Origin: Callipepla californica brunnescens
Taxonomy: Eukaryota; Chordata; Aves; Galliformes; Odontophoridae
Length of the DNA: 64,000 nt
Assembly (NCBI GenBank): GCA_023055505.1
Contig: JALIRH010000063.1
Location: 1,443,501-1,507,500 of the forward strand
Reading direction: 5' to 3'
The notes under the pieces were generated by a model. It was given only the letters and a program-made list of their open reading frames with translations. It ran no database searches and was not told the origin of the DNA. Positions 44,825-57,395 of this stretch are shown piece by piece (position 1 is the first letter of the stretch; the number at the start of each line of letters is the position of its first letter). A program made the position numbers and the translations under genes.

Positions 44825-47800
44825 TGCTTCTCAAAACACAGGTCACTGTTGTATATTGTAGAACTATTAGAACTAGTCCACAATCTTGTTATTTCAACAC
44901 ATTAATCAGAATACACAAAGTTAGGCAAAATCCAAGGAACGGTATCATGAAATCCACAAGAAAATGTTCTAGACAACTGAAATTATTTTACTTACAGGAC
45001 AATGTGAATGATACAAATCAGAATTAAAATATCACTTAAAATAAATGTTCAAGTATTAAATATTGCAAAGACAATGATACTTAAGTTTATCACAAGAAGA
45101 AGCAAAATTAAAACTCCCACATCTCTAGAATAGATTGATTCTAACTTGGCATCAACATCTTATACACTTGCTGTGACTTCAGAGGGAAGAGTTAAATTTA
45201 TTTAGATGCTACAATTATGCATCATACAAGACATCATCTTTTATGGCCACTCCCCTCCAAAACAAAGTTGGGAAAAGTTGAAAATGTAGAAGAAACTTTT
45301 CCACATTGGTGTACCATCCATTTGAATGGATGAAACATTTTCAGTTATATTTGAATGGATGAAGCACTTTCAGTTAGTAGTGCATGAAGAATGCAGTTCT
45401 AGAGAATTAATGCTATAAGCATTAGCCAAAACAGATTTTGGATCTTCTCACAAAATTTCATTCATCTTGCTTAATCTATTTCATGTTTTATTCATAATTC
45501 TTCAAGTTCCTTTACAAAATTACAATGCTTAACTAAAGTGGTGCATTGCTAACAGGCCTTTTAAAAATCCTGATCAAGTCTTCTTCATGGTGCAATGATG
45601 CGAAATGTTTCTGAAAATAGCTTTTCTATAAACCTGGGGAAGGCCATTTAATAACTGTAATAACATACTCAAAATAATAACACACTCTTTTGATTTGATT
45701 ATCACCACATAAACACACTTCTTGGTTGGTTGAATGTGCCAGGCATAATCCAGGTACTGCAGGGGACATGATGATTTCAGGATGCAGTGTCTGTGTTTTG
45801 TGACCACACTACTTCAGTATCACAAGCTGTAACACGACAAGTCTACTGTAATTACCATTCTGTGCAATTATTATTATTATTATTTTTATGACTAGCTAAA
45901 CCAGGACGATTTTAAAGGAACATCAGAACTGCCTACTTCAGTGAATCTTCCACTCCAGTTGGTCAACAGAATGCCTAAAATTCATGCCAGGTTACAGCAG
46001 GGTATAGAGTGGCTCTTCTAGTCTGAGGATCTCCCATCACTTTTGGGTAGGTATTCTGTGCTATCCAATAGCTGCATCCTACCCCACCACTTCCTGAGGG
46101 ACAGGGAGTAGCACCAGCTACAGCTGGTTCAGGATAGTGTTCAGGAACAATACAGATATTAGGATTAAAGAGAGACATCTATATGCTTTTACGTTGACAA
46201 TTGTGAGCTCTTCTGGTCCTTATCCTTCTCAGAAAGCATTTACTATAACTGGAAAGATAAGGTGGGCAAATTACCCAAGTTATAGAAATGGCTTCTGTTT
46301 GATGAATGGCTACATGAACTAGGACTGCCCATGCTGAGAAAGGCATACCTTATGGGGGCGAGGTAGTAGAGGGCTACAGAAGTGTGTGTGTTGGGGAGAG
46401 GGTAAATGGAGATCTCTAGATACACAGCAAGAGCATTTCTGCTACTTTTAGGTTCCTGTAACCTTTCCTGGGGATCTTGCTGTCAGTCTCCATACACAAG
46501 TACTAAGCTGGATGGGCTTTGTTTTACCTATCCTGGCTGGCTTTATGCTCTCTCAGCAGCCTGTCTGCATAAACCTCCACAATCACATGCTGCAATATAC
46601 ACTCATTTACTTTACACCCGGAGAGTGGCAGAATAGAACCATTAGGGACAAAACATTACCCCAGGCACTTGGGCGGTACATTCAGATGCAGATCATCTCC
46701 CTGGTCGAAACCTTGACAACTAAGGCAGCACAAGGGGCAATCTGTGTGTGTGATGGGTTCTCCAGAAGCGGCCCAGCAGTGCCAAAGAGCAACTGTACTC
46801 AATGGAGACCAACACTGCAGCCCCTGACAGCAGGAAGCAGACTGTGCCCAGGGGAGGAGAACGAGTTTCAGGAGGCTGCAGAATATGGGCTGGTGTTCTG
46901 AATCTCTCCTACCAATTTGTATAGCAAACCTGCAATTTCTTTGGTAGCCATGGAAACTAAGGTACTGGAATACAATGAGACACATCAACGAGTGCCACTG
47001 CCACCGCTGAGCGCACATCACTCAGCATTTCATGACAGTGAGGGCAAAGAGAAGAGTGTCTGTGTAATTACAGTTTGGTTGTGGTCCCTGAGGTCTAGAT
47101 GGGGCTGGACATACAGCAGGCTGCAGCAGCCCTTCTTCTTTGCTTAGGTGCAGGATGAAATGCAAGACTGATTTCTGCCATGTCCACCCTGAATGCAAAG
47201 ACAAGGAACAGGTGGAAAGAAATTTTCCCATGAGAAGTGTACAAAAAAGACAGAAATCTGACTCATTTTATATTGCTTCACACTGGATGTACTCTTGATG
47301 CCTGCCAAGGCTTGATTTCTGATGGTCTTTCAGCCAGTGATCCTCTTAAGTCAACAGAGTCTTCTCACTTAGGGTGGCAGGTAAAAACAGGCAACTGCCA
47401 GTTGATATTCTCGTGAAGAGGTCAAGATTTTCCTTCAGTGTACAGCAAAAAGAAGAACTGAAAACCAGGAGACTCTGCCTTAAAATATTAAAAAAAGACA
47501 TGTTATTTCCCTCAGATCAGTAGCTTTTGTTGAACTACTGCTATTCAGGTTTCTGCCTAGCTTTTGCCTAGACACATCAAGTGCACAGGTTTTTGAGAAG
47601 GCTCTGCTGCGTAAGGTTTTAAAATAGTATAAATTGGATCAGAGTTTGGCCAAAGGATGTTTTCCCTCATGATGTGAGGCAAACCTGAAAATGGAGATGT
47701 TGGCTTCCCAGGATTGTTTACAGCAAGGTGCTCTGTTGTAAAAACTGAGCAAAAACTTCAAGAGGGAACAAACATTGATAACCCTTCAAGCAGGTGCTTT

Positions 47801-48055
47801 TTGAAAGCAAACAAAACCCCCCAAATATATTGCCTAAATGAAACAATTAAGATTTTGAGTACTAAGAGATTCGTAATATTTATCACTTGAAAGTAAAAGC
47901 TGAATGCTATGCCAGAGATACCAGGTCCTTGGCAGGAGAATCCATGCCTCATAACTGTCTTTTCTAATTAGGGATCCTTGAGTGCACATTTTTAAGGGAC
48001 ACAAGTCCACTTCAGCCTACAAACCTACTAAAATCCTTAGTATTTGTATGGGAAC
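44825..48055. other. Non-coding interval
   Basis: This is unique-looking sequence. It contains a 29-bp tandem duplication (45320-45377) and a short ATT repeat near 45868-45885. Overlapping frames of 121-129 codons on opposite strands at 46.5-47.0 kb have no recognised features. Confidence 0.5.
45320..45377 (+). repeat. 29-bp tandem duplication
   Basis: Two adjacent copies share ATTTGAATGGATGAA, then differ slightly (ACATTTTCAGTTA versus GCACTTTCAGTTA). The event is local and fairly old, with a few substitutions between the copies. Confidence 0.85.
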
Positions 48056-48276
48056 TGTTGAATCACAGCCTGAACCACTGATGGATCACCTGAGGCAAGC
48101 ACTGAGTCAGCCACAGGGGCACAGGTGAAGGTAATGTACCTGTGTGATTGGAAGGGGTGGAGTCTGGCTCCACCTCCCCCAGACCCCATTTAAGGGCTGA
48201 CCACCACCAGGGAAGGATCTCTGGTTGGAGATCCCTTCCTAGTGGAGTTATCAGCAAGCCTCAACCATCTTCAAAG
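48056..48276 (+). mobile_element. Promoter- or LTR-like repeat with hairpins and a splice donor
   Basis: The segment has a compact layout. A 7-bp stem GGTGGAG/CTCCACC with a TCTGG loop (48156-48174) is followed by a TATA-like CATTTAAGGGC. Next comes a strong imperfect hairpin (GGGAAGGATCTC paired with GAGATCCCTTCC, 48211-48240), and the segment ends at CAAAG|GTGAGC, a good splice donor. This order (upstream elements, start-site-like region, leader, donor) is what an LTR or a transposed promoter would show. It reads like a dispersed repeat, but I cannot name the family; the boundaries are guesses. Confidence 0.3.
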
Positions 48277-51156
48277 GTGAGCTGCTCTCTTCTTACTATT
48301 TATCTGTATACCATCTACTTGGGCCTTCCAAAAATATGCCATCTTCTGCACTATTTCTTTTGGGTGCTATTCTTGGGGGTTATTTGCCCTACAGTATTAA
48401 AACTCAGCAGTTAGCAGTTTGTTTCTGTGGGCCTGCCCATACACTTCTATTTCACTCCTAAAAAATACAAGATCTCTGCTACTGATGTCCTCCTAAATCT
48501 GAATCTTGCAGTCTGAATGTGATGTTTTTTTTTTTTTTTCCAAGAAGTGTCACTGGGCTTAGCAGAGGTTCCTTACTCCATGTATGTTTATACATTTACT
48601 ATCACCATACCTGAGAGTGAGGTGAAAACCTGTCAAGATAGTTCTTTTCCATGCTTTTTTTTTGTCCTCAATAGCTTGTTCTCAGTTGCCTTTTGGGATA
48701 TCAGTCACACCAGGTGCTTGATATCTGGAGCTTAAACATGACAGCCCTGTGGCTGGACAGCCTTTCCAATGCAGCTGGCTTAGCAAACCTAGCCAGAGGT
48801 AGCCTGGCACAGCGACTGGTGAAGGGCCCCCAAACAATGTGCCATGAATTTATCTGGCTTAGGAAAGCAGTAGATCTGTGCATAGGGAGTGATAGAATGG
48901 GGTCTTCTACATCACCACAGACTCCTCCAAAAGGCTTTATGAAAACTATCACTGGAGGATATAAATCTTATGGAAATTTTAGAATGAGACTAAGGTTTAA
49001 ATTCATAAACTGAATTGAAACATCATGTATCTTCTAAATTCTTTTCACTTTTTTTTTTTTGCTTTCTTCAATTCCTCTCAACACTCTTTTATCTGTTATT
49101 TTACATCCTCAAATGTGACACTCACAATATGAGGTATTTGAACGTTGTCTCCCTTGCCCGGAAGTACTTTCTCCATCTGACCCTGATTCCAACCTGTCAT
49201 TTGCAGAGACTTGTAGCATTAAATAATCTCATAGAGGAAGAAGGCTTTGAAGTAGGTTGCAAAAAATGACATGAAATTGGATGAGCCAAACTCTCAGCCT
49301 TGCCAAAGAGGCAAGGCTCTAATGGCAAGACTACAGAAAATATTCCCTGGCAGTCGAGCAAGGGAAATGGGGGTTTAGATCACTGGTCGAAGTAGAGAAG
49401 CAGAGACAAGAATCACAGGTTAATTCTGCTCTGTACTTGAAAGTCACAGAGGTAAATGGTTCCCTTGTTAATCTTCTCATTTACAGCTAAAACACTGTGT
49501 GGCAGTAGCAAGATGTATGTGCTTATTGATATCTAGTTTAGGCATTCTAAAGGCTACTTGGAAGAGTAATGGTGGAAAGGAATTATGTGGAAACAGGTCC
49601 CTAATTGCTGCTCCTTTTCAGGTTGAGCGTCATGCACAGATAGTGAGTAAATTAAAGTAAGGAATTTAGCAATGCACAATCTCACTGCAAGTGTTCTGTA
49701 ATTTCTGAAGTGGGGTAAATTTCCAGTGAACAACCTGGTTGCACTCTGCCTATGAAGCACATGCAGATCACTATGTCCTCAAATTTTTCCTGGTCAATTA
49801 AACTTTACAAGTTTGACTTTACAAGCGGTGAATATCTGAAATCTGAGCTGCTGCTCAGGGCTGATATTGATTCTCTTCTCTCACCGGTTGAGTGCACAAG
49901 CTTGCCTGTGAATGCTTGCAGTTAAAGTGAAAATTCATCATCTGCAACCACACAGGTGTATCTGAAATTTGTTTCCATCAGACATTCTTGCCACTGAAAT
50001 CAATTACTTAATTTAGATCTTAACTTGATTTTCTTTTTTATTACGCAGGCAGTTGTAGTCAAGTGCTGCCGAGGCTAAGGTACCCCAGGTGCTACTGGAA
50101 CAGCCAGTATCTTGTGAATGGATGTTCTAGAGATGCGTAAGCATTTCAGAAATATAAGTATGTTTGTACACAAAAGAAGGTGCTGGACTTGGGGGCAGTC
50201 ACAATTCTTCACTGCTATTGAATTTTCACAGGAAGTTTTTTAGGAGGCTAACAAATTGCAAGATGCAGTGCAAATGGTTCACAAAAATTTGTTACTTCTT
50301 CAGTGAGCACTTCAGCAGTAAGGCTACAAAGGTGAGAAGCGTAACAAAAGAAAAGAGAAAGCGCTCCCATCTGCTGCTGGAGGCACCCACTGGTCTTCCA
50401 GCCTGCAGCCTTGTGTAAAGGGCAGTGCATAATTTCAGCTTTAGTAACTTTGGGGCTATATTTTCTTCAGCCTTAATCTTCCTTTGCTAAAGGGGAATGG
50501 AAGATGATGCAAACAGGTACAAAGATATATTTGAGGAATGCAGTTTTTTGCCTGTCTGAATAACAGTGCAGTTGCCATGCTTCAGGCTGTGCCTAATTAA
50601 AGCAATGATCTAAGAGGAGATTCAGTGGAACAAGTGTGAAACTTAAGAGTAATGAGACATAATTTACCAGGAAGACAAAGCAAAAAGGATGCGCACAAGG
50701 TATATGACAGTGCTGCACTAACCAAGCTCTGCAATTAACTGGTTTAAGCCATGACCATTAAAACAGTTAATGAACTAGTAAACTCTTCCTATCCTACAGA
50801 CCAAAATGCAAAGACAGTGTGAAAAGTTATGAAAGAAATAAACAAGCAGAAACCCAAGAATCCCAAGAGACTATTTCTCTAACCCACCTGAGCTAGGCAC
50901 TGACAGAACCCTGCATCTGCCCTAGCTGAGGCACGGTTATCATGAGGCACTGGTATCACAGCCCCTTGCTTTGCACTTCTCTGAGACAGCACAAAGCCCT
51001 AGCACACAAGTTCTTTCTGCTTTATGTAGAAGTACATTTGGCTTTCTTTCCTTTCTCCAGAAATTCTTTATGTTTTATGAAGTCAGCAGACTTGACAATA
51101 CAGCTGAAATGTGCAGTCAGTGTATCAGAGCAACCCAGTACAACTCATAGCCCAGT
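48277..51156. other. Non-coding interval
   Basis: This is unique-looking sequence with poly-T runs near 48524-48539 and 49049-49061, and a small perfect hairpin AGCCTTGCC/GGCAAGGCT at 49296-49318. A plus-strand acceptor/donor pair around 50304-50331 (TTACTTCTTCAG ... AAAG|GTGAGA) brackets only 28 bases. No gene is recognised. Confidence 0.5.
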
Positions 51157-51182
51157 GCAGCCTGGCCTTGAATGCTTCCAGC
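51157..51182 (-). mobile_element. Tiny CR1 remnant
   Basis: The block 'gcagcctggccttgaatgct' followed by tccag is a well-known CR1 segment in reverse orientation. Flanking similarity is faint, so only a short relic can be claimed. Confidence 0.5.
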
Positions 51183-54100
51183 TCATTCTGTTAGCGCTAT
51201 GCCAGAGCAGCATTAATCCTGGGCTGGCTCTGTCATAGGTGACAGTAACACAAATTCTGTATTCCACCAGCATCTCCTTTCTTTTTTGTCCAGCCTACGT
51301 GGGACATCACTGCCCTACATGAAGGCATAAAACAATTTCTGTACTCTGCAGAGTCATCCATGTGCACCTAACCAGACACCCAAACCCCTGAATGCAAGCC
51401 TCTGCAGCGCTTAAACAAAATGAGTTTATGGGCCTGGCTGCTTTGTTATGACTGAAACACTGAGAAGAGCTTTCAGCACCTGACATAGAGTGCAGGGATG
51501 TGCACCCTGTGAGCAAAAAAAGCTGCAGATTTCTGTAGACGTGTATGTTCCAGCATTGTTGAAATAGTTTGGGAAACACTAGAGTGTGCAGTGCTGCTCA
51601 CGTGCACACACACTTCCATGCTCTAAATACATGCTGAGTTTCAAATAAAAGATTCTATCACTAGTCCTTACTTTTTTCCTTTCTGATTTATTGACATTAT
51701 TCTTTTAATATTTCTCAATGAGGGAATCTTCAGCAACATTTTATGCCTTTGGTCCTTTAGCTATTCTCTCCAAATCCACTTGTTTTTCAGATTCACTCAT
51801 TCCTGCTGTTGCTGCCCAGTCTGAAGAATCTTGTATTCATCCTACAGCTTCGCACAAATGCAGCCTTTGTGGTGTTTTCCCGTCTTTATTCTCACAACAG
51901 TTTAGGTTGTTCAAATTTTAAACATTTTCCCTTGGTTTGGGGATTGCCAAGATAATCTCATTGTTTCATTCTTACGAGCTCATCTTTTAGTTTGCCATTT
52001 GAATGAGAATCTTTTGCATATACCAATGCAAACCATAAAACTAGGAAGAGAATTTAAACTTGAATCATCAAAAATGTTACCATACATTGCCTGCAGTGGA
52101 TCTACTCTTCAGACATAGCTCGGCCTGGAGAGCTGTGTAGCAAGGTGCCAAGAGCATGTTCAACCTTCACAGTTGAACAGGAAAAAGCATTACTTAGAGA
52201 TTCTTACTTATCTTCAGAGCTTGAACGATTCTTTTCTCTCTCAAATTCAAGTGCAGCTGCAGCCTACGCTGTAGCAGATACTTGAAGCCCTCAGGAATGA
52301 AGCATTTCTGAGTTTTTTGGTTTTTTTTTCTTTTGCTGATGTGAAAAACAAACAAGCTGATACTACATATTCCCTGAACACCAGCAACAGAGTTTTGCAA
52401 AAAAAAAATCATAGAGTAATGAAGTTCTCGAGAACAGTGTCTTTGCTGCATTAATAGCTGAACTATTTGAAGCTTCGTAGAGACCTGGATAAAACAAACT
52501 GTGACGTGGTATGAGCAAAGGAGATCTGAAGTTTCTTAGAAATCAAAGTGCTATCAGACTTTCTTACAAAAAGTAACTAACTCCTGGCACTCTTAGTTTG
52601 GAACACTGAATTTGAAACCCCAGTGGGTTCCATTTTGATCTCCTCCACAGCAAGTTCACTTTAGTATGTCACAAGTTGGGAACAGAAAGCCAAGAGATGT
52701 TTTGGAGAAGCTAGTCAATAAGGATACAAATGTTTAGACCAAGAAGAAATTATTCTAGCTGAGATACTGACTTACATCTTTCTTCCCATGATGAGACAGC
52801 TATTTTATCCAAGTGGAAGATGAAGACACAGATTCCCCACAGCTGAATTAGATTTTATTATGCCACGATACATTTAAGAGGAACTACATCTAATTTGTAA
52901 AAAAAAATCTGTCTGGGAAGAAATAATATAAGAGCAGATGTGGCAGATGGTGGTGCTTATGGAGTAACATGGTCCTTTTTACATTTTCTCCCACTGAAAG
53001 GAAGCATAGTAATTTGGAAACTTAACTCTCACTTAATTCCCTTTATTAAGTGAAAATAAGAAATAATTGAATCCTAGTATTTTTTGACATTTATCTTTCA
53101 CCTAAGAAGCTGCTTTGCCTTGTGACCAGGAATTCAGGTCAGAGGAAGGACTTGAACATGACCTTTATTTCCTTTTGAGAATAACCCCTGGCCCAGCTCA
53201 TCCGGCTCCTTGATTCAGTTTGGACAAATCACTTGCTCCTGATAGTTAGAAGATGCATTCAGAGTGACACGAGTTTTTCTATTAGCAAAAGCACAGTGTG
53301 TACTCAGTCTGACTCACCTCTCTTACCTCCTCATCCTACTTGCTTGTAGCAGCCTCAATTTTATGTGTTCTCAACAGCCATTGTTATCCTTGGAAGAAGT
53401 GTGGTACTCTTGTCATTGCAGAGCATGAAAAGGCCCTGGACATAAGGAGGAAATGCGACAAATTGTGAGGACAAACTGATGCAGGATGTGGAGGAGACAG
53501 TGGATGGATGAGCTGGGGGAAGAACTACCCACAGCAGAGGGCAGCTCCAGATACTGCATGGCTGGGGGGAGTCACAAGATTCCCCTGGCAGCGAGCAGCT
53601 TCCATGTAGGGTATGGAGCCAGGGTGACCAGCAGTCTCAGAGGCTTTATCCAGCCATTCCTCGCACGTACAGTGTCGTAGCTCCAGAAACACTAATGCCA
53701 TGAAGATTTAGAAGGTCTCTGTGCATTCTTCAAAAACAGAAGCTTAGAAAACTTTCTCCTCAAAACTCCTTCTAGGCTCATGCAGATCATACAACACAGT
53801 AACAGATCAAGCCAAATTCCATGCAGATTGGAAAAATGCTTTCAAAGGACCATGCCAGTTGGAAAGTTTGCAGAGAGGCGCATCCTCAGGGACCAACTGA
53901 GCTGGTTATGTAAACTTGCCCTCCATGGGTGTCTTTTAATTAGACATGGAGCTGCTGACAGCACCTTCTTGTAAGATTGCCTCAGAAGTGACGTCTGCTC
54001 CAGGGGCTTTGACAGATGCAGACAGCACATGCTTGATGAAGTCCACTTCTGCATGGGATGAGGGGACATGCAGTCACCTCAGATGGCTGAAAATAAAAGA

Positions 54101-57100
54101 ATGAAATGAAGCGTTTACTTATGCATTAATAGCCAATAGCTACCAGGTGACAAGGGAGTAAAACTGTGACAGTTCAGCAAGGCCGCGATAGATACAAGAC
54201 CACTGCTAATGCATTAGGGTGCTTTTAAGAAAAGATAGATAGATGTCAGTTGTCATCAACTGAATCAAATATATTTGTTTAACTAGTATAATATCAAATC
54301 CACATATGAAATATAATGAATTCTGCATGAACTTAATGAAAATTAGGCATGTCTCATCATCATGAACCTGAGCATTTCACAGTCTATAAAACTGACTGTT
54401 GATATTTGATTCGACAGCAGCCACAAATTCTGACACATTTTTTGACTGCAAGCAGTGCCATGATGCTTCAGGGCAGATGAGCTTGTAGTCAATTGCACCT
54501 CTTAACTTGCTTAGCACATTTTCTAAACTTAAAAATGAGTTTAGGAGTCACATCAGCTATTGAGGAAGGCACCATGTGATACTGGATATACTGAATCAGG
54601 TATATGCTGATATACTGAATCATGTTATAATATGGAAGATATTACGAGAAAATCAGCTCTTTCATGAGCAAGAGATGGAGTGCCTAAGGACTCCTACTTG
54701 TTGCTGGCTACAATTACAGAACTTGTTCAGTCCAAGATGAAGGAGCTTACCATGAACAAGCTTCTGTCTCACACAAACTGGGCTCAAGCTGAGGGCACTG
54801 ACAATGTTTTTCTTTGATTTGACGCAATAAGCCAGCTGCAGCCTACACAAACAGAACAGAATGGGCAATACCAGGAAATCCTACCCTAGAAATGCATTTG
54901 GATTTGGATTTGATTTTACTGTTAGCAGACTGGAGGCAGAGAAATTCCTTTGCTTAGCACTTCAGCTTTACTGACCTAAAGAAGAGGAGAGATCCCCATG
55001 GTGTCCTGTACGATTCAGCCCATGCAGCAGAAGACAGCAAAATGAGTGTGATGGTTTGTCTGACCACCCTTCCTTGGCCATATGGCCCCTACCAACCTGA
55101 CGTCTCTTGAGTCTGGGCAGTTAGTTAATGACATGAAGGGGCTGCCAGAGCCATTCAAGGACCGTTAGTACTGCTGAAACACAAAACAAATTACATCAGA
55201 TTTGAACAACAAAGGCACTGAACAGAGATGTTTGCAGAATTATTGTCAGGTTCCAGGTTATAGCTCTGGGCTCAGAACTAGTTTGACTTTCAGTTCAACT
55301 GAAATGCTGCAGGAGGTTTGATATTTGCATTAGTGTGCTATCCTGAGCAGGCAGCACTGAAAGATATTTGGAAAAATGTCTTTTTTCTTTTGGTTTTGTC
55401 TTTAATATGCTGCTGAACTGTTATGCAAGGGAAACATTTGTTTTCTCTTCCCTATTGCATTTTCCTTCCTTCTCCAATTTGGTTAGTTGAACATTTCCAA
55501 ACTTTTGTGGCTGTTTCTAAGAATGACAACAAACCTGATATATGTCAGGAAATCTCAGGAATCACTATTTCTTCGAGATACTATCAGTGATATCTTCAAT
55601 TTCTCTGCATTGCTAAAGTACAAGGTAAAAACTATGCATTTACAGAATCTTTCTGAGTGTCTTTGATATTGTCCCATTCTAAAATACTGCCAACCTGATG
55701 GCAGTTAGACCTGTCAATAAGAACTGGAGCTGAGTGAACTAAAATGATGGAAGAAGTCTTGTAGACATCTCCCCTATTTGTCAAGCAAGGAAACATGCAG
55801 ATGCATGGGCTCTGCTCAGTGAGCTGCACTGCACAGTCCCATGCATGGTGTGAGGTCTGCTTGCTGCAGTGCCCAGGGTCCCTGGTCCTCTGACTGTGAT
55901 CATAATGAGTCTGTAACCATCTTTATAAAGAGTCTGTAAGGATGCTAAGGCTCCGATGAAGAGGACAAAGCCTGACACCTCTGAATGTTGAGGGCATATC
56001 TGGATTCAGAGTCAACTGACAGATGATTTAAAAACAGAATTCCCACCCCACAGAAGGAGGTTCCCAGCAGAGGCAATATCCCACCTTCAGTTGGAGGGGT
56101 GAGGACACAGGTCCAAATTGCCATTTACTGAGTTGAATGCTCAACACCTGAAGAAAGATAAATAACAGATACCTTGGTCAGACTCTGCACCTTCAGGTCA
56201 CCTTTAATGGCACAATTCTGACACTGCTTAAAGAAACCTGCTGGCAAAGAAAAGAGCTGCTGCTGTTCTCACTCCATTTTGCAAGCTGCCTGGTGGTTCA
56301 CTGCAGCAGCAGTGCTCAGAGACAAACAAGAGAGAACAGTTTAGTCTTTTCAGAGTTCATCATATTCTCCTCCAGTGCCTTTTATGTCTCAGACGTGGGG
56401 TCTGTAAATCTTGTGTTGCACAACACATGCCTGCAAACCGCAGGCTGCTAGAGCTAAGCTGAGCATTTCTGTAGCTCATCCTTCTCCCAAACCATGTATA
56501 ACCTTTCAAGCTTGAGCAGTTTTCCCAATTCACCTCATGTCTAGCGAAGCACAATGTGCCACACTCTTCTGACACCGTGAGATGACTGGCCCTGATACTT
56601 CACAAGATAAAACCACTTTTCAGAAGAGTTACAGTTTGAACGTATTCAGGTGGAAGCCCAAGTTTATTTTTACCCTGTGGAAATTAAATAAGTTGGAGTT
56701 TGAAGGGTGAGTCCACGGGATTTAACTTCTACTTCAGCGTGCCTTGATGTTTAACATTTTTGCTGTTGTTACTCAACAGCTAATCCACAGCAAATGCACT
56801 TTGGGAATGGAAAACTTCTCATCTTTAGGTCCAGACTGCAAGAACTTTGTAATCATGGTCAAAAAGATGAGCATGTGTGAATGCTGCAGCTAGGAGCACC
56901 TGTCAGTGCAGAAGCCTTGACAGTGTCAGTGCTCTGATCTGCCTCATATACAAACCAGTGAACTGTGCTGGGCATTGCAAACACTGCCTACACGTGGGAA
57001 AGAGCAAAACTCTTTCTTGCTTAAGCCCCTAGGATAAATTCCTTTTTGTTTTAGTTCTGTAGGAAGTCGGTATCTCTAAGACAATTTGTTTTTATTGCTT

Positions 57101-57252
57101 TGTCAGCAAGGCTGTCAGAGTGCTTCTGGAAATTCCAGCCTGCAATTGAGAAAAGACTTGCTTATCTTTGAAACAGATGGGACCTAAAAGTAAATTATTC
57201 TGTATTTAACTAAACACGGGCACTTGTTTTGACTGTCATATATTCCCATCAG
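51183..57252. other. Non-coding interval
   Basis: This is long unique-looking sequence. There is a G-richer patch at 53486-53680 and an AT-rich motif-dense stretch at 54200-54420. A small imperfect direct repeat (GATATACTGAATCA twice, 54575-54625) is also present. No gene, RNA or transposon is recognised. Confidence 0.5.
54200..54430. promoter_or_regulatory. Candidate conserved non-coding element (enhancer-like)
   Basis: This very AT-rich stretch without simple-repeat structure contains AATATATTTGTTTAACTAGT (FOX-like core), ATAATGAATTCTGCATGAAC and TTAATGAAAATTAGGCATG. Inference rests on composition and motif clustering only. Confidence 0.2.
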
Positions 57253-57282
57253 CGTAATCAAACGGGTAATGAAATACAAGAG
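57253..57282 (+). other. Candidate 30-nt microexon
   Basis: A pyrimidine-rich acceptor (GTCATATATTCCCATCAG, preceded by a TTGAC branch-like site) and a GAG|GTGAGG donor bracket exactly 30 bases, a whole number of codons. Two frames are open (RNQTGNEIQE, or VIKRVMKYK). It keeps two CpGs in CpG-poor surroundings. A degraded CR1 fragment follows 50 bp downstream. No family is recognised, so this may be chance. Confidence 0.2.
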
Positions 57283-57329
57283 GTGAGGAGTTTTACATTT
57301 CTTAAGCTACGTAGGTTGCTTCAAAACTA

Positions 57330-57395
57330 AGCAAGCTCTACTTGGCTCTTGTGAGGCCACACCTGGAAAGCTGTCCCCCTTACTGTGCTCCCATC
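57330..57395 (+). mobile_element. Degraded CR1 LINE internal fragment
   Basis: The block 'ctctacttggctcttgtgag' followed by 'gccacacctggaaagctgt' matches the ORF2 C-terminal region of CR1 (compare the better-preserved block at 27490-27540). The copy is short and heavily decayed. Confidence 0.6.

Noticed and set aside
46512..47021. Overlapping 129- and 121-codon frames on opposite strands
   Set aside because: Neither shows a recognisable domain, and antisense openness of this length is expected a few times in 64 kb.
49296..49318. Perfect 9-bp hairpin AGCCTTGCC/GGCAAGGCT resembling a bacterial terminator
   Set aside because: The genome is clearly vertebrate, so a rho-independent terminator has no meaning here, and a stem this short is common by chance.
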